Source: Micromonospora gifhornensis
GTDB lineage: Bacteria > Actinomycetota > Actinomycetes > Mycobacteriales > Micromonosporaceae
Length of the DNA: 64,000 nt
NCBI RefSeq assembly: GCF_016863515.1
Contig: NZ_BOPA01000013.1
Location: 24,980-88,979, forward strand
Direction of reading: 5' to 3'
Below the pieces are notes generated by a model. It did no database searches and had not been told where the DNA came from. It saw nothing but the letters and a program-made list of their open reading frames with translations. Positions 35,278 through 46,115 of the stretch are shown here, in pieces; positions within the stretch are counted from its first letter, which is position 1; every line of letters starts with the position of its first letter. The translations under genes and the position numbers were made by a program.

Positions 35278-38200
35278 TCACACTTCCTCGACCGAGCTCG
35301 GCTCGCGCCGGGAAAGGTCGATGCCCAGTTCCTCCGCAGCCCGGAAGACCTCGTCGTCGGTCTCGCGCATCTCCAGGGCCACGCCGTCGCTGGAGAGCAC
35401 CTCAACATTGAGGCACAGCGACTGCAGCTCCTTGAGCAGCACCTTGAACGACTCCGGGATGCCCGGCTCGGGGATGTTCTCGCCCTTGACGATGGCCTCG
35501 TAGACCTTCACCCGGCCGAGGACGTCGTCGGACTTGATCGTCAACAGCTCCTGCAGGGCGTACGCGGCTCCGTACGCCTGCATGGCCCAGCACTCCATCT
35601 CACCGAAGCGCTGGCCGCCGAACTGCGCCTTACCACCCAGCGGCTGCTGCGTGATCATCGAGTACGGGCCGGTCGACCGAGCGTGGATCTTGTCATCGAC
35701 CAGGTGGTTGAGCTTCAGGATGTAGATGTAGCCGACGGCGATCGGGTCGGGCAGCGGCTCGCCGGAGCGGCCGTCGTACAGCTGCGCCTTGCCGGTGGCC
35801 CCGATCAGCTGCTTGCCGTCCCGGTTGGGCAGGGTCGACGCGAGCAGACCGGAGATCTCCTCCTCGCGGGCACCGTCGAAGACCGGAGTGGCCACGTTGG
35901 TGTCCGGCTCCGAGGTGTCCGCGCCGATGCTCTGCAGCTGACGCTTCCACTCGGCGTCGTCGCCCTCGACCTTCCAACCGGTCTTGGCCACCCAGCCCAG
36001 GTGGGTCTCCAGCACCTGACCGATGTTCATTCGGCTTGGCACACCCAGCGGGTTGAGCACGATGTCGACCGGGGTGCCGTCCTCCAGGAACGGCATGTCC
36101 TCGACCGGCAGGATCTTGGAGATGACGCCCTTGTTGCCGTGCCGGCCGGCGAGCTTGTCACCGTCCTGGATCTTCCGCTTCTGGGCGACGTAGACCCGGA
36201 CCAGCTCGTTGACGCCCGGCGGCAACTCGTCGCCGTCCTCGCGGGAGAAGGTACGCACGCCGATGACCGTGCCGGTCTCGCCGTGCGGCACCTTCAGCGA
36301 GGTGTCGCGGACCTCGCGCGCCTTCTCACCGAAGATCGCGCGGAGCAGTCGCTCCTCCGGGGTCAGCTCGGTCTCACCCTTGGGAGTGACCTTGCCGACC
36401 AGGATGTCGCCGGGGACGACCTCGGCACCGATCCGGATGATGCCGCGCTCGTCGAGGTCGGCGAGCATTTCCTCGCTGACGTTCGGGATGTCGCGGGTGA
36501 TCTCCTCCGGGCCGAGCTTGGTGTCCCGGGCGTCGACCTCGTGCTCCTCGATGTGGATCGAGGTGAGCACGTCCTGCTGCACGAGGCGCTGCGACAGGAT
36601 GATCGCGTCCTCGTAGTTGTGGCCCTCCCAGCACATGAACGCCACCAGCAGGTTGCGTCCGAGCGCCATCTCGCCCTCGTCGGTGCACGGACCGTCGGCG
36701 ATGACCTGGCCGGCCTCGACGCGGTCGCCCTCGAAGACCACCGGCTTCTGGTTGACGCAGGAGCCGGCGTTGGAGCGGCGGAACTTGTGCAGCAGGTACG
36801 TCCGGCGGTGACCGTCGTCCTGGTGAACGGTGATGTAGTCGGCGCAGAGGTCCTCGACCACGCCACCGACCTCGGCCACCACCACGTCACCGGCGTCGAC
36901 CGCGGCACGGTACTCCATGCCGGTGCCGACGAGCGGGGACTCGGCCTTGACCAGCGGCACCGCCTGGCGCTGCATGTTCGCGCCCATCAGGGCCCGGTTG
37001 GCGTCGTCGTGCTCGAGGAACGGGATCATCGCGGTCGCGACCGAGGTCATCTGCCGCGGCGACACGTCCATGTAGTCCACGGCGCCCGGCGCGACGTCCT
37101 CGGTCTCGCCGCCCTTACGACGGACCAGGACGCGGTCCTCGGCGAACGTGCCGTCGGCCCGCAGCGGCGCGTTGGCCTGCGCCTTGACGAACCGGTCCTC
37201 CTCGTCCGCGGTCAGGTAGTCGATCTGGTCGGTGACCCGACCGTCGATGACCTTCCGGTACGGCGTCTCGATGAAGCCGAACGGGTTGACCCGGGCGAAG
37301 GTGGACAACGCGCCGATCAGGCCGATGTTCGGGCCTTCCGGCGTCTCGATCGGGCACATCCGGCCGTAGTGGGACGGGTGCACGTCGCGGACCTCGAAGC
37401 CGGCCCGCTCCCGGGACAGACCACCCGGGCCGAGCGCGCTCAGCCGGCGCCGGTGGGTCAGGCCCGCCAGCGGGTTGGTCTGGTCCATGAACTGGGACAG
37501 CTGCGAGGTGCCGAAGAACTCCCGGATCGCGGCCACCACCGGGCGGATGTTGATCAGGGTCTGCGGCGTGATCGCCTCGACGTCCTGAGTCGTCATCCGC
37601 TCGCGGACGACCCGCTCCATCCGGGACAGGCCGACCCGAACCTGGTTCTGGATCAGCTCGCCCACGGTACGCAGCCGCCGGTTGCCGAAGTGGTCGATGT
37701 CGTCGGCCTCGTAGCCCTCCTCACCGGCGTGCAGCCGGCAGAGGTACTCCACGGTGGCGACGATGTCGTCCTCGGTGAGCGTGCCGGTGGTGATCGGCAC
37801 GTCCAGCTCGAGCTTCTTGTTGAACTTGTACCGACCGACCTTGGCGACGTCGTACCTCTTCGGGTTGAAGAAGAGGTTGTCGAGCAGGGTCTGGGCGTTC
37901 TCGCGGGTCGGCGGCTCGCCAGGGCGCAGCTTCCGGTAGATGTCGAGTAGCGCCTCGTCCTGGCCGGCGATGTGATCCTTCTCGAGCGTGGTCATCATCA
38001 GCTCGGACCAGCCGAACTTCTCACGAATCCGCTCGGCGGACCACCCGATGGCCTTCAGCAGCACCGTGACGGCCTGCCGACGCTTGCGGTCGATGCGGAC
38101 ACCGACCGTGTCGCGCTTGTCGATGTCGAACTCCAGCCAGGCACCCCGACTCGGGATGACCTTCACGCTGGAGAGGTCGCGGTCGGAGGTCTTGTCCGGC

Positions 38201-38709
38201 TGCTTGTCGAAGTAGACGCCCGGCGAACGGACGAGCTGGCTGACCACCACACGCTCGGTGCCGTTGATGATGAAGGTGCCCTTCGGCGTCATCATCGGGA
38301 AGTCACCCATGAACACCGTCTGGCTCTTGATCTCGCCGGTGGTGTTGTTGGTGAACTCCGCGGTCACGAACAGTGGCGCGCAGTAGGTGAGGTCCTTCTC
38401 CTTGCACTCCTCGATCGAGGCCTTGACCTCGTCGAAGCGCGGAGCCGAGAAGGAAAGCGACATGGTGCCGGAAAAGTCCTCAATGGGACTGATCTCGTCG
38501 AGGATTTCCGCGAGACCCGAGCGTGCGTGCGGGTCGTCCGCCGACCGGCCCTGCCAAGCCTCGTTGCCGACGAGCCAGTCGAAGGACTCGTTCTGAATGG
38601 CGAGGAGGTTGGGGACCTCGAGGTGTTCGGTGATCCGGCCGAAGGAAACTCGGCGGGGAGCGAATGCGCTCGACGTACGACTGGTCTTCGCAGGGCGGGA
38701 AGCTGCCAA
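35278..38709 (-). CDS. rpoB: DNA-directed RNA polymerase subunit beta
   Basis: I chose a TTG start giving (M)[15 protein letters not shown], 6 bases after a GAAGGA site. The longer frame from 38814 runs into the leader. The 1143-residue length is normal for Actinobacteria. The rifampicin region is wild type ([20 protein letters not shown]), with Asp, His and Ser at the three main resistance positions. It pairs with rpoC, separated by a stem-loop. Confidence 0.97.
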   Translation of the reverse strand: MAASRPAKTSRTSSAFAPRRVSFGRITEHLEVPNLLAIQNESFDWLVGNEAWQGRSADDPHARSGLAEILDEISPIEDFSGTMSLSFSAPRFDEVKASIEECKEKDLTYCAPLFVTAEFTNNTTGEIKSQTVFMGDFPMMTPKGTFIINGTERVVVSQLVRSPGVYFDKQPDKTSDRDLSSVKVIPSRGAWLEFDIDKRDTVGVRIDRKRRQAVTVLLKAIGWSAERIREKFGWSELMMTTLEKDHIAGQDEALLDIYRKLRPGEPPTRENAQTLLDNLFFNPKRYDVAKVGRYKFNKKLELDVPITTGTLTEDDIVATVEYLCRLHAGEEGYEADDIDHFGNRRLRTVGELIQNQVRVGLSRMERVVRERMTTQDVEAITPQTLINIRPVVAAIREFFGTSQLSQFMDQTNPLAGLTHRRRLSALGPGGLSRERAGFEVRDVHPSHYGRMCPIETPEGPNIGLIGALSTFARVNPFGFIETPYRKVIDGRVTDQIDYLTADEEDRFVKAQANAPLRADGTFAEDRVLVRRKGGETEDVAPGAVDYMDVSPRQMTSVATAMIPFLEHDDANRALMGANMQRQAVPLVKAESPLVGTGMEYRAAVDAGDVVVAEVGGVVEDLCADYITVHQDDGHRRTYLLHKFRRSNAGSCVNQKPVVFEGDRVEAGQVIADGPCTDEGEMALGRNLLVAFMCWEGHNYEDAIILSQRLVQQDVLTSIHIEEHEVDARDTKLGPEEITRDIPNVSEEMLADLDERGIIRIGAEVVPGDILVGKVTPKGETELTPEERLLRAIFGEKAREVRDTSLKVPHGETGTVIGVRTFSREDGDELPPGVNELVRVYVAQKRKIQDGDKLAGRHGNKGVISKILPVEDMPFLEDGTPVDIVLNPLGVPSRMNIGQVLETHLGWVAKTGWKVEGDDAEWKRQLQSIGADTSEPDTNVATPVFDGAREEEISGLLASTLPNRDGKQLIGATGKAQLYDGRSGEPLPDPIAVGYIYILKLNHLVDDKIHARSTGPYSMITQQPLGGKAQFGGQRFGEMECWAMQAYGAAYALQELLTIKSDDVLGRVKVYEAIVKGENIPEPGIPESFKVLLKELQSLCLNVEVLSSDGVALEMRETDDEVFRAAEELGIDLSRREPSSVEEV

Positions 38710-39280
38710 GATGCGTCCTTCCGAGGACCGGTGCTGCAGAACGGCTGGTACGCGTGCACTCCAATGACCCCACCAGAAAACATCCATAACCGGACATTTC
38801 CGAGCAGGGGTCAAGTCGGAAGGCAGCGCAAACTAGCAGTGTAGCCGAGAGGCTAACCGCTGTCCAGCCCATCCCGCAGGACGTTGCGGATCTGGCCACG
38901 GGACCCTGTGAACCGGGTCGTACCGGGCCGCTCGGAACGCAACGTTCCCGCCGGGCCGCTCGGGTGTCGGCGGCAGTGGTGCTGCCGTGATCTACCCACG
39001 CGGTGGCCGTCGCAAGCGCGGAAGGTCTTGCTGATGTCAGCGTGCCTGTCAGCCCATGGTTGCGTCAAGGGCCGAGATTGCCATCCGCTGTTCTTTCCCT
39101 ACCGACCGGAGGCCCGCCTGACGCGTCCAAAGCTCCCACCGCCGGTTCCACGCCTGCTCATGCCCACTGTGCCCGCATCCACCTGCACTGCGGGCGGCGA
39201 TCCGTCAGATCGGATCGCCGCCCGCCGCGACATGGTGTGCCCCGGCTCACGTGAGCGGGGGCGGCCAGGTGGAGCTCAGG
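38710..39280 (-). promoter_or_regulatory. rpoB promoter, leader and the gap to rplL
   Basis: This 571-base stretch has no gene. A strong promoter has -35 TGGACA (38861-38866), a 17-base spacer and -10 TACACT (38838-38843), giving a leader of about 120 bases. A second TTGACC (38809-38814) has no good -10 at the right distance. The rplL terminator lies at the far end. I see nothing in 38867-39189. Confidence 0.65.
39190..39225 (-). terminator. rplJL operon terminator
   Basis: A perfect 15-bp stem (39190-39204 with 39211-39225) with a 6-base loop lies 55 bases after the rplL stop codon. It separates rplJL from rpoBC. Confidence 0.8.
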
Positions 39281-39670
39281 TCACTTGAGGGTGACCTTGG
39301 CGCCCTCACCCTCCAGCTTGGCCTTGGCCTTGTCCGCGGTCTCCTTGTTGACCTTCTCCAGGACGGCCTTGGGGGCCGACTCGACCAGGTCCTTGGCCTC
39401 CTTGAGGCCCAGGCCGGTCAGCTCACGCACGACCTTGATGACCTGGATCTTCTTGCCACCGTCGGCGTCGAGGACGACGTCGAACTCGTCCTTCTCCGGC
39501 TCGGCCTCGGCAGCGGCGCCACCGCCGGCCGGACCCGCCATCATCATCGCGGCCGGAGCGGCGGCGGTGACCTCGAAGGTCTCCTCGAACTGCTTCACGA
39601 ACTCGGAGAGCTCGATCAGCGTCATCTCCTTGAACGCGTCGAGCAGCTCTTCGGTGCTGAGCTTCGCCAT
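39281..39670 (-). CDS. rplL: 50S ribosomal protein L7/L12
   Basis: The 129-residue stalk protein recruits translation GTPases. It has the N-terminal dimerisation region, an Ala/Gly/Met-rich hinge (about 35-55) and the C-terminal domain ([20 protein letters not shown]). A GGAAAGGA site precedes the ATG. It is made in several copies per ribosome with L10 from the gene upstream. Confidence 0.97.
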   Translation of the reverse strand: MAKLSTEELLDAFKEMTLIELSEFVKQFEETFEVTAAAPAAMMMAGPAGGGAAAEAEPEKDEFDVVLDADGGKKIQVIKVVRELTGLGLKEAKDLVESAPKAVLEKVNKETADKAKAKLEGEGAKVTLK

Positions 39671-39724
39671 GTCTGGCGTCCTTTCCTAAAGGTTTAACTA
39701 AGAACGTGGGTGCGCCGTACGGCC

Positions 39725-40270
39725 TCAGGCCGCCTCGGCGCCTTCCTTCTCGCGCTTGTCCTGCAGGGCAGCCGCCAGACGGGCGGTCTTCGACAACGGG
39801 GCCTGGAACAGGGCCGCAGCCTTGCTCAGGTTGCCCTTCATCGCGCCGGCCAGCTTGGCCAGCAGCACCTCACGGGACTCCAGGTCGGCGAGCTTCGTGA
39901 CCTCGGCCGCGGAAATGGCCTTGCCCTCGAAGACACCGCCCTTGATGACGAGCTTCGGGTTGGCCTTCGCGAAGTCGCGAAGCCCCTTCGCCGCCTCGAC
40001 GACGTCGCCCGAAACGAAAGTCAGCGCGGTAGGACCGGTGAACAGCTCATCGAGGCCGGAGATGCCCGCGTCCGCCGCGGCACGCTTGGCCAGCGTGTTC
40101 TTGGCAACCGTGTAGCTGGTCTCCTGACCGAGCGAGCGCCGCAGCTGGGTGAGCTGGGAAACCGTCAGGCCGCGGTACTCGGTCAGCACGGTGGCACCCG
40201 CGCTGCGGAAGCTTTCGGTCAGCTCAGCAACAGCCGTGGCCTTGTCGGCCCGGATCGGCTTGTCCGCCAT
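39725..40270 (-). CDS. rplJ: 50S ribosomal protein L10
   Basis: The 181-residue stalk base binds 23S rRNA and L7/L12 dimers. I chose the ATG giving [17 protein letters not shown], with a GGAGG site. The longer frame from 40390 lies in the leader. The C-terminal helix for L7/L12 ends in a charged Lys/Glu-rich tail. Confidence 0.96.
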   Translation of the reverse strand: MADKPIRADKATAVAELTESFRSAGATVLTEYRGLTVSQLTQLRRSLGQETSYTVAKNTLAKRAAADAGISGLDELFTGPTALTFVSGDVVEAAKGLRDFAKANPKLVIKGGVFEGKAISAAEVTKLADLESREVLLAKLAGAMKGNLSKAAALFQAPLSKTARLAAALQDKREKEGAEAA

Positions 40271-40595
40271 GTCCCTCCTCTCTCGTTGCTCGAGGCTGGT
40301 CGCCAGCACAGGCGGGTGCCTGCGACTGGAGCGAGGGCGTCGCGACAACAGGAAAGCCCCGGCGCAGGGCGCACGGGGCGAGACAGGCAACGCTCACCGC
40401 AGTCGGCGGACCACGGGATACTGCCGATGTTCGCTTACCGCCCTGCGCGGGTCGCCCGTCTTCGCGGAACCTTCGACCGTGCCGGAGCACGGTGACCAGC
40501 GGTCTCTGGGTGGAACTTCACGCCTAGGCTACGCCCTGCCCCCGGTAGCCACCAAATCGCCCCCCGCAGTGCGCTCCCTCACCACACCGGCGAGG
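40271..40595 (-). promoter_or_regulatory. rplJ leader with possible L10 autoregulatory structure
   Basis: This 325-base gap has no gene. A weak promoter has -35 TTGGTG (40550-40555), an 18-base spacer and -10 TAGCCT (40526-40531). The leader of about 250 bases contains several GC-rich self-complementary segments. The position fits the widespread L10 leader, which binds the L10-L7/L12 complex. I did not fold it. Confidence 0.4.
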
Positions 40596-41285
40596 TCAGG
40601 CACGCCGACGACGTGACTGGGCGTACCCGGCCAGCAGCATCGCCGCCCAGACCAACGCCCAGCCGGTCAGCAGCACCCCGGTCACCGGCGGGATCGGCCC
40701 GGTCAGTGCGCGGGCGGTGGGCAGCAACGGTGGTGCGAGCCACCCCAGCGCCGGACCGGAGATGCCGAGCACCAACGCGAGGACCACGCCGAGGGCGAGC
40801 ACCGCGACGCCGTACCCCGCGCTGCGGGTGATCGCCCGGCTGGCCAACCCGCCGAGCGCCACGGCGGCGGGCAGGGCGAGCAGGTGCGCCCAGAGGCCGA
40901 GTGCCAGTCCGACGACGATCGGCCGGTCACCCGGCCCGGTCGGGGTGGCCACCCCACCGACCAGCCAGGGCACCGCCAGCGCGACCACGATCAGGGCCAG
41001 ACCGGCCGTCAGCGCCGCCAGCAGACCGGCCGCCCGTTCCCGGGCCGGACCGACCGCGACCAGCGACAGCCTCCGCTGCACATCCGGCTCCGCGTCCAGC
41101 AGGATCTTGGTCTGCCAGGCCAGGACCGGGAAGAGCACGACCGCCGACACCCCGTATGCCTCCGCCGGCTCGGCGCGGCCGCCGCCGTAGAGGATGCCCA
41201 GTGCCAACAGGCCCGCCAGGACCGGTGCCAGCGCCCGCCCGGTACGCAGGAAACCCGAGAGCCGGAAGCGGACGAGCGCGATCAT
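40596..41285 (-). CDS. ABC transporter permease-like membrane protein
   Basis: The 229-residue protein has about six hydrophobic helices and starts MIALVRFRLSGFLRTGRAL. Its ATG overlaps the stop of the ATPase gene as ATGA, so it is the membrane partner of that gene. It resembles ABC-2-type permeases without a diagnostic motif. The substrate is unknown. The longer frame from 41723 runs inside the ATPase gene and is rejected. Confidence 0.78.
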   Translation of the reverse strand: MIALVRFRLSGFLRTGRALAPVLAGLLALGILYGGGRAEPAEAYGVSAVVLFPVLAWQTKILLDAEPDVQRRLSLVAVGPARERAAGLLAALTAGLALIVVALAVPWLVGGVATPTGPGDRPIVVGLALGLWAHLLALPAAVALGGLASRAITRSAGYGVAVLALGVVLALVLGISGPALGWLAPPLLPTARALTGPIPPVTGVLLTGWALVWAAMLLAGYAQSRRRRA

Positions 41286-42070
41286 GAGCTCTCCTCGACG
41301 GCCGCGCCGGACACGAGCCGGGTCACCGGCGGCGGAGCGTCGTGACCGCGTACGCGCAGGACGTGATGGCCCTCGGCGCGCAGCCGGTGTACGGCGTCGG
41401 CGACCCGTGCGGCCGGGATGGCCAGCTCCACCACGACCATGGCCCGCTCGCCGGTCGGCACCCGCTCGGTCACCGTCTGGTCGGCGACGGTCCACTCCCG
41501 TGCACCCGGCAGTCGGGCCGTCTCGCCGCGATGGTCGCTGACCAGCACACGGCCTCCCGCGGCCAGGACTTCGCCGACCACCTCCGGGACCAGCTCGCGA
41601 GCTGCCGCGTCGAGCCCTTCCCAGGGCTCGTCCAGCACGAGCAGGCCCGGCGGACGCAGCAACGCCTGGGCCAGACCGATCTTCTGGGCGGTGCCCTTGG
41701 ACAGCTGTGGCAGCCGGACGCACTGGAACGGACCAAGGCCGAGTCGTTCGACCCAGCCGCGTACCGCTTTGTCGGCCTCGATCCGGGAAAGGCCGCGCAT
41801 CCGCGCTGCGGCGGTGAGATAGCCCTGGACGGTGAACGGTTGGCCGGCGGGAAAGCGTTCCGGCACCCAGCCCACCACGGCTGGTCGACCGTCCACCCGG
41901 CCCCGCGCCGGCGGCAGGATCCCCGCGGCGAGTTGGAGCAGAGTCGACTTGCCGGCACCGTTACGCCCGAGCACCACCGCGGCCTCGCCGGGGGCGATCT
42001 CGACCGTCACCGAACGCAGCACCCACGGACCGCCCCGGCGGTATCGCAGCCAGACGTCCTCCAGTCGCAT
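41282..42070 (-). CDS. ABC transporter ATP-binding protein
   Basis: The 262-residue ATPase has Walker A GRNGAGKST (35-43), signature LSKG in QLSKGTAQK, Walker B LLVLDEP and the switch histidine in VSDHRGE. About 70 C-terminal residues form an extra domain of unknown role. It is overlapped by the permease gene. The pair is likely an exporter placed between rplA and rplJ. Confidence 0.85.
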   Translation of the reverse strand: MRLEDVWLRYRRGGPWVLRSVTVEIAPGEAAVVLGRNGAGKSTLLQLAAGILPPARGRVDGRPAVVGWVPERFPAGQPFTVQGYLTAAARMRGLSRIEADKAVRGWVERLGLGPFQCVRLPQLSKGTAQKIGLAQALLRPPGLLVLDEPWEGLDAAARELVPEVVGEVLAAGGRVLVSDHRGETARLPGAREWTVADQTVTERVPTGERAMVVVELAIPAARVADAVHRLRAEGHHVLRVRGHDAPPPVTRLVSGAAVEESS

Positions 42071-42099
42071 CAGGCGAGTTTGCCACTCCGGTAGCGGCG

Positions 42100-42132
42100 A
42101 AGGGGCCCCGCCACGACGTGGCGGGGCCCCTT
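42100..42132 (-). terminator. rplKA operon terminator
   Basis: A perfect 15-bp stem (42100-42114 with 42118-42132) with a 3-base loop lies 14 bases after the rplA stop codon. It separates rplKA from the ABC transporter genes. Confidence 0.8.
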
Positions 42133-42146
42133 CCGGGCGCTCGTGC

Positions 42147-42863
42147 TCAGCTGTCGGCCGAGCCTTCCTGCAGGTTCTTCACCACGTTCGGGTCGACCGG
42201 GACACCCGGGCCCATGGTGGTGGTCAGGGTGACCTTCTTGAGGTACTTGCCCTTCGCCGCGGACGGCTTGGCCCGCAGCACCTCGTCCAGCACGGCCGCG
42301 TAGTTGTCGACCAGCTGGGCCTCGCTGAAGGAGGCCTTGCCGATGATCAGGTGCAGGTTCGAGTGCTTGTCCACCCGGAAGGTGATCTTGCCGCCCTTGA
42401 TGTCGGTCACCGCCTTGGTGACGTCCATGGTCACCGTGCCGGTCTTCGGGTTCGGCATCAGGCCGCGCGGGCCCAGGATCCGCGCGATCCGGCCGATCTT
42501 GGCCATCTGGTCCGGCGTGGCGATGGCCGCGTCGAAGTCCAGCCAACCACCCTGAATCCGAGCGACCAGCTCGTCGGTGCCCACCTCGTCGGCACCGGCG
42601 GCGACGGCCTCCTCGGCCTTCGCGCCGGCGGCGAAGACGATCACGCGGGCGGTCTTACCGGTGCCGTGCGGCAGGTTGACCGTGCCGCGGACCATCTGGT
42701 CCGCCTTGCGGGGGTCGACGCCGAGGCGCATGGCGACCTCGACCGTGGCGTCGAACTTGGTGGCGGTGGTCTCCTTGGCCAGCTTCACGGCCTCGGCGGG
42801 GGTGTAGAGCTTCGACCGGTCGATGACGTCGGCGGCCTTGCGGTAGCTCTTGCTGCGCTGCAT
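42147..42863 (-). CDS. rplA: 50S ribosomal protein L1
   Basis: The 238-residue protein forms the mobile L1 stalk and guides deacylated tRNA out. It often represses its own operon. The motifs [20 protein letters not shown] and [13 protein letters not shown] are conserved. An AGGAG site precedes the ATG. Confidence 0.97.
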   Translation of the reverse strand: MQRSKSYRKAADVIDRSKLYTPAEAVKLAKETTATKFDATVEVAMRLGVDPRKADQMVRGTVNLPHGTGKTARVIVFAAGAKAEEAVAAGADEVGTDELVARIQGGWLDFDAAIATPDQMAKIGRIARILGPRGLMPNPKTGTVTMDVTKAVTDIKGGKITFRVDKHSNLHLIIGKASFSEAQLVDNYAAVLDEVLRAKPSAAKGKYLKKVTLTTTMGPGVPVDPNVVKNLQEGSADS

Positions 42864-42946
42864 GTTCTGTTTACTCCTGTGGTCTCTGGCGGGCCGCGAT
42901 GCTCGCGCGCCCTCCCACGATCCGTACGGGTCTGTGGTGGCCGAGG

Positions 42947-43378
42947 TCAGTCGGTGACGTCGAGGCCCATCGACCGGGCGGTGCCGGCGATGATCTTCTC
43001 AGCCTGGTCGAGGTCGTTGGCGTTGAGGTCGGCCATCTTCTTCTCGGCGATCTCCCGCACCTGGGCGCGGGACACCGTGCCGACCTTCTCCTTGTGCGGA
43101 ACGCCCGAGCCCTTCTGCACACCGGCGGCCTTGATCAGCAGCCGGGCGGCGGGCGGGGTCTTCAGCACGAAGGTGAAGGACCGGTCCTCGTACACGCTGA
43201 TCTCGGCGGGGACGATGTCGCCCCGCTGCGACTCGGTCTGCGCGTTGTACGACTTGCAGAACTCCATGATGTTCACGCCGTGCTGACCGAGCGCGGGACC
43301 GACCGGCGGCGCCGGAGTGGCCTGGCCCGCCGGCAGCTGAAGCGTGAACGTCTTGACGAGCTTCTTCTTCGGAGGCAT
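42947..43378 (-). CDS. rplK: 50S ribosomal protein L11
   Basis: The 143-residue protein of the GTPase centre is also needed for RelA activation. The proline-rich thiopeptide-binding segment [16 protein letters not shown] is wild type. An AGGAAG site precedes the ATG. No clear promoter was seen in the 204 bases between nusG and rplK. Confidence 0.97.
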   Translation of the reverse strand: MPPKKKLVKTFTLQLPAGQATPAPPVGPALGQHGVNIMEFCKSYNAQTESQRGDIVPAEISVYEDRSFTFVLKTPPAARLLIKAAGVQKGSGVPHKEKVGTVSRAQVREIAEKKMADLNANDLDQAEKIIAGTARSMGLDVTD

Positions 43379-43535
43379 GTCTCTTCCTGGGGCTTGGAAC
43401 TGGGAATGGTTCGCACCGACACCACCACCGGGGCGCGCACGGTCAGCGCGGGAGGGTAGCAGCGACGTTCTAGGGTAGCGCAGGCCGGGACCGGCGCACC
43501 CACGGAGGTTGACCGGCCGGGCGAAGCGGACAGAA

Positions 43536-43579
43536 AACGACCGCTGGCAACGGCCCGAAAGCCGCCACCAGCGGTCGTT
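43536..43579 (-). terminator. nusG terminator
   Basis: A perfect 12-bp stem (43536-43547 with 43568-43579) encloses a loop with its own small stem. It begins 3 bases beyond the nusG stop codon, separating secE-nusG from rplKA. Confidence 0.7.
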
Positions 43580-43582
43580 GAA

Positions 43583-44305
43583 TCAGATCTTGGCGACCTG
43601 GTTGAAGTTCAGCTCCACCGGCGTCTCGCGGCCGAAGATCGACACCAGCACCTTGAGCTTCTGCTGGTCGGCGTTGATCTCGCTGATCGTGGCCGGCAGC
43701 GAGGCGAAGGCACCGTCGGTGACCGTGACCGAGTCGCCGACCTCGAAGTCGAGGACCTTGATCTCCGGCTTGGCCTTCTTCTGCTCGGTCTCCACCGCCG
43801 GTGCCAGCCACTTCAGCACCTCGTCGAGGCTCAGCGGCGCCGGGCGGTCGGCCCGGTCCGTGGCCCCCACGAAGCCGGTGACCCCGGGGGTGTTGCGTAC
43901 GCAGGAGTACGACTCGGCGGTCAACTCCATCCGGACCAGGATGTAGCCGGGGAAGACCTTGGCCTGCACCTGGGACCGCTTGCCGTTCTTGACCTCGACC
44001 TCTTCCCGGGTCGGCACCTCGACCTGGTAGATGTAGTCCTCCATGTCGAGGGACGTGATCCGGGTTTCGAGGTTGGTCTTGACCTTGTTCTCGTAACCGG
44101 CGTACGAGTGCACCACGTACCAGTCGCCGGGCGCGTAGCGCAGCTTCTGGCGCAGCTCGGCGACCGGGTCGTAGTCCTCCTCGGGCGCGGGCTCGGTCAT
44201 CGCGAACTCCGGCTCGCTGGCGGCCTCGACCGACTCGTCGCCAGCCGCCGTCGCCACCGTGGACTGCTCGTCCGGGGTCTCGGCGGTCTCGTCGTACTCA
44301 GGCAC
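43583..44305 (-). CDS. nusG: Transcription termination/antitermination factor NusG
   Basis: The 240-residue factor couples RNA polymerase to Rho or the ribosome. An acidic N-terminal extension (about 1-58) precedes the NGN domain ([19 protein letters not shown]) and a C-terminal KOW domain (about 180-240). The GTG start has a GGAAG site. It lies 38 bases after secE. Confidence 0.96.
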   Translation of the reverse strand: MPEYDETAETPDEQSTVATAAGDESVEAASEPEFAMTEPAPEEDYDPVAELRQKLRYAPGDWYVVHSYAGYENKVKTNLETRITSLDMEDYIYQVEVPTREEVEVKNGKRSQVQAKVFPGYILVRMELTAESYSCVRNTPGVTGFVGATDRADRPAPLSLDEVLKWLAPAVETEQKKAKPEIKVLDFEVGDSVTVTDGAFASLPATISEINADQQKLKVLVSIFGRETPVELNFNQVAKI

Positions 44306-44343
44306 GCTCGCTCACTTCCGTCACTATCGGCACAGTCAGCCGG

Positions 44344-44736
44344 TCAGCTGGGGTTGCCGAAGACCCACAGCACGCCCTTCGCAAAAGCGAAGTCAAGGAG
44401 GGCGACGATCGCCAGCATCACCGAGACGAACGCGATAACCACGCCCGTGTAGGTCAGCAACTCCTTGCGGGTCGGCCAGATGACCTTACGCAGTTCCGCC
44501 ACGACCTCGCGGATGAAACGCGCGACGCGGCCGAACAGGCCCACCTTCTCGCCATCGGCACGCGTCTTCGACCGGCTGTCGGCGGATTCCGCCTTCGCTC
44601 GCTCCCGGGTGGCGGTGCCGCCCCGGGTTACCGGCTCGTCCGCGTCGGTGGCGTCGTCGTCGGCGCCGTCACTGACGACCTCGTCGTTCAGGCGGTCGTC
44701 GTCGGCGTCCTCGCCGCGCCGCTTGTTGTCGGCCAC
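44344..44736 (-). CDS. secE: Preprotein translocase subunit SecE
   Basis: The 130-residue protein stabilises SecY. I chose a GTG giving (M)ADNKRRGEDADD, with a GGAGGG site. An acidic extension (about 1-65) precedes the SecE amphipathic helix (REVVAELRKVIWPTRKELL) and one membrane helix. The long acidic N-terminus is common in Actinobacteria. Confidence 0.95.
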   Translation of the reverse strand: MADNKRRGEDADDDRLNDEVVSDGADDDATDADEPVTRGGTATRERAKAESADSRSKTRADGEKVGLFGRVARFIREVVAELRKVIWPTRKELLTYTGVVIAFVSVMLAIVALLDFAFAKGVLWVFGNPS

Positions 44737-44947
44737 TTCGCCCTCCGTCGCGGGATATCGGGGTCGCACGCGGTTCGCGTACGCGGCGTTTGGTCACGCC
44801 AGCCGGACCCAACCGTCCCGGGACGGGCCGCGGCCGGCGGATCAGCCGGAAGGCCCGATGCCTCGGAACCTCCCCGCCGATGCCACCACCACGGGCCGGG
44901 CGCCACCTTTCGGTGGCGCGACCCACGGAACGGTCAGGCCTGAGGCG

Positions 44948-45020
<73 letters not shown>

Positions 45021-45146
45021 ATGCGGCAACGCTCATCCCACCAGGTCACACGACCAGGCAGGAGTCACTTGCCCCACGGCGGACCAGTGTACGGGTACGG
45101 ACCCGAGTTTCCCAACCGGTCTGGCCATCGCGCCCTGCGGTGCAGG

Positions 45147-45539
45147 TCAGCCCGCTGTTCGTACGGTGGCACGCGCCATCGACAGCACCTTGTCCCCCTG
45201 ACAGGTGGCGGTGATGTCGAGCCTGGTCAGACCGTCCTCGGTCACCTCGCGGACCACCGCGGTCACCACGATCTCGGTGCCGGAATCGTCGTCGGGAACC
45301 ACCACCGGCCGGGTGAACCGGACCCCGTAGTCGACGACCGCGTCGGGCGCGCCGGCCCAGGTGGTGACCGCGCGACCGACCAGCGCCATGGTGAACATGC
45401 CGTGGGCGATCACCCCGGGCAGGCCGACCTTGGTGGCCAACCGGTCGCTCCAGTGGATCGTGTTGAAGTCGCCCGAGGCGCCCGCGTAGCGGATCAGGTC
45501 CGCCCGGGTCACCCGGAACGTCTGGGTGGACAGTTCCAT
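45147..45539 (-). CDS. hadB: (3R)-hydroxyacyl-ACP dehydratase subunit HadB / MaoC-like hydratase
   Basis: The 130-residue hot-dog protein carries the hydratase-2 catalytic motif, with Asp24 and His29 in GASGDFNTIH, and a following GVIAHGMF helix. It should dehydrate 3-hydroxyacyl-ACP in type II fatty acid synthesis, paired with HadA. The ATG follows the hadA stop by one base. Mycobacteria have hadC next, but none is seen here. Confidence 0.88.
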   Translation of the reverse strand: MELSTQTFRVTRADLIRYAGASGDFNTIHWSDRLATKVGLPGVIAHGMFTMALVGRAVTTWAGAPDAVVDYGVRFTRPVVVPDDDSGTEIVVTAVVREVTEDGLTRLDITATCQGDKVLSMARATVRTAG

Positions 45540-45540
45540 C

Positions 45541-45987
45541 TCAGGCCTCCCCGCGTACGACGAGCTTCATCCAGGCGGTGACCACCGGCTCGCCGGCGGT
45601 CGTGGTGACCTCGGTCCGGCTGGTCACGAAGACGTGCCCCCCGCGGCCGGTGATCTCCTCGATGGCGTTGACACAGACCAGCTCGTCGCCGGCCACCACC
45701 GGACGGGTGTACGCGAACCGCTGGTCGCCGTGGACGACCCGGGTGTAGTCGATGGCGAGGTCCGGGTCCTCGATCATCTGCTGGTTGGCAGCCATGGTGA
45801 GCACGATCGGGAAGGTCGGTGGCGCGACCACGTCCGGGTGGCCCAGCGCACGGGCGGCTTCCGGGTCGTGGTAGGCGGCATCGGTGGCCCCGATCGCGCG
45901 CGCGAACTCACGGATCTTTTCGCGGCCCACCTGATAGGGGGCGGTCGGCGGATAGGTCCGGCCGACGAAGGACTGGTCCAGGGACAT
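45541..45987 (-). CDS. hadA: (3R)-hydroxyacyl-ACP dehydratase subunit HadA
   Basis: The 148-residue hot-dog protein lacks the Asp/His catalytic pair. It therefore probably shapes the substrate channel while HadB does catalysis, as known for the mycobacterial enzymes. I start at MSLDQSFVGRTYPP. The frame 13 codons longer begins in the spacer behind rpmG. The ribosome-binding site is weak. Confidence 0.88.
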   Translation of the reverse strand: MSLDQSFVGRTYPPTAPYQVGREKIREFARAIGATDAAYHDPEAARALGHPDVVAPPTFPIVLTMAANQQMIEDPDLAIDYTRVVHGDQRFAYTRPVVAGDELVCVNAIEEITGRGGHVFVTSRTEVTTTAGEPVVTAWMKLVVRGEA

Positions 45988-46093
45988 GCCGCCGAACCTA
46001 CACGCAGAACAAGATCGCCGATCCACGCGGGCTGGGAGCGGCAGAAAGCCGCGCCCGCCGCGTGAACCGGCGATCGTGATGGTTCAGAAGAGT

Positions 46094-46110
46094 GCCGGGC
46101 GAGGCCCGGC
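46094..46110 (-). terminator. Hairpin after rpmG
   Basis: A perfect 7-bp stem (46094-46100 with 46104-46110) with a 3-base loop begins 5 bases beyond the rpmG stop codon. Confidence 0.5.
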
Positions 46111-46115
46111 GACGC

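Noticed and set aside
38783..38814. Second rpoB promoter with -35 TTGACC
   Set aside because: The -35 is good, but the only TA-rich candidate for -10 is 18-20 bases away and matches poorly.
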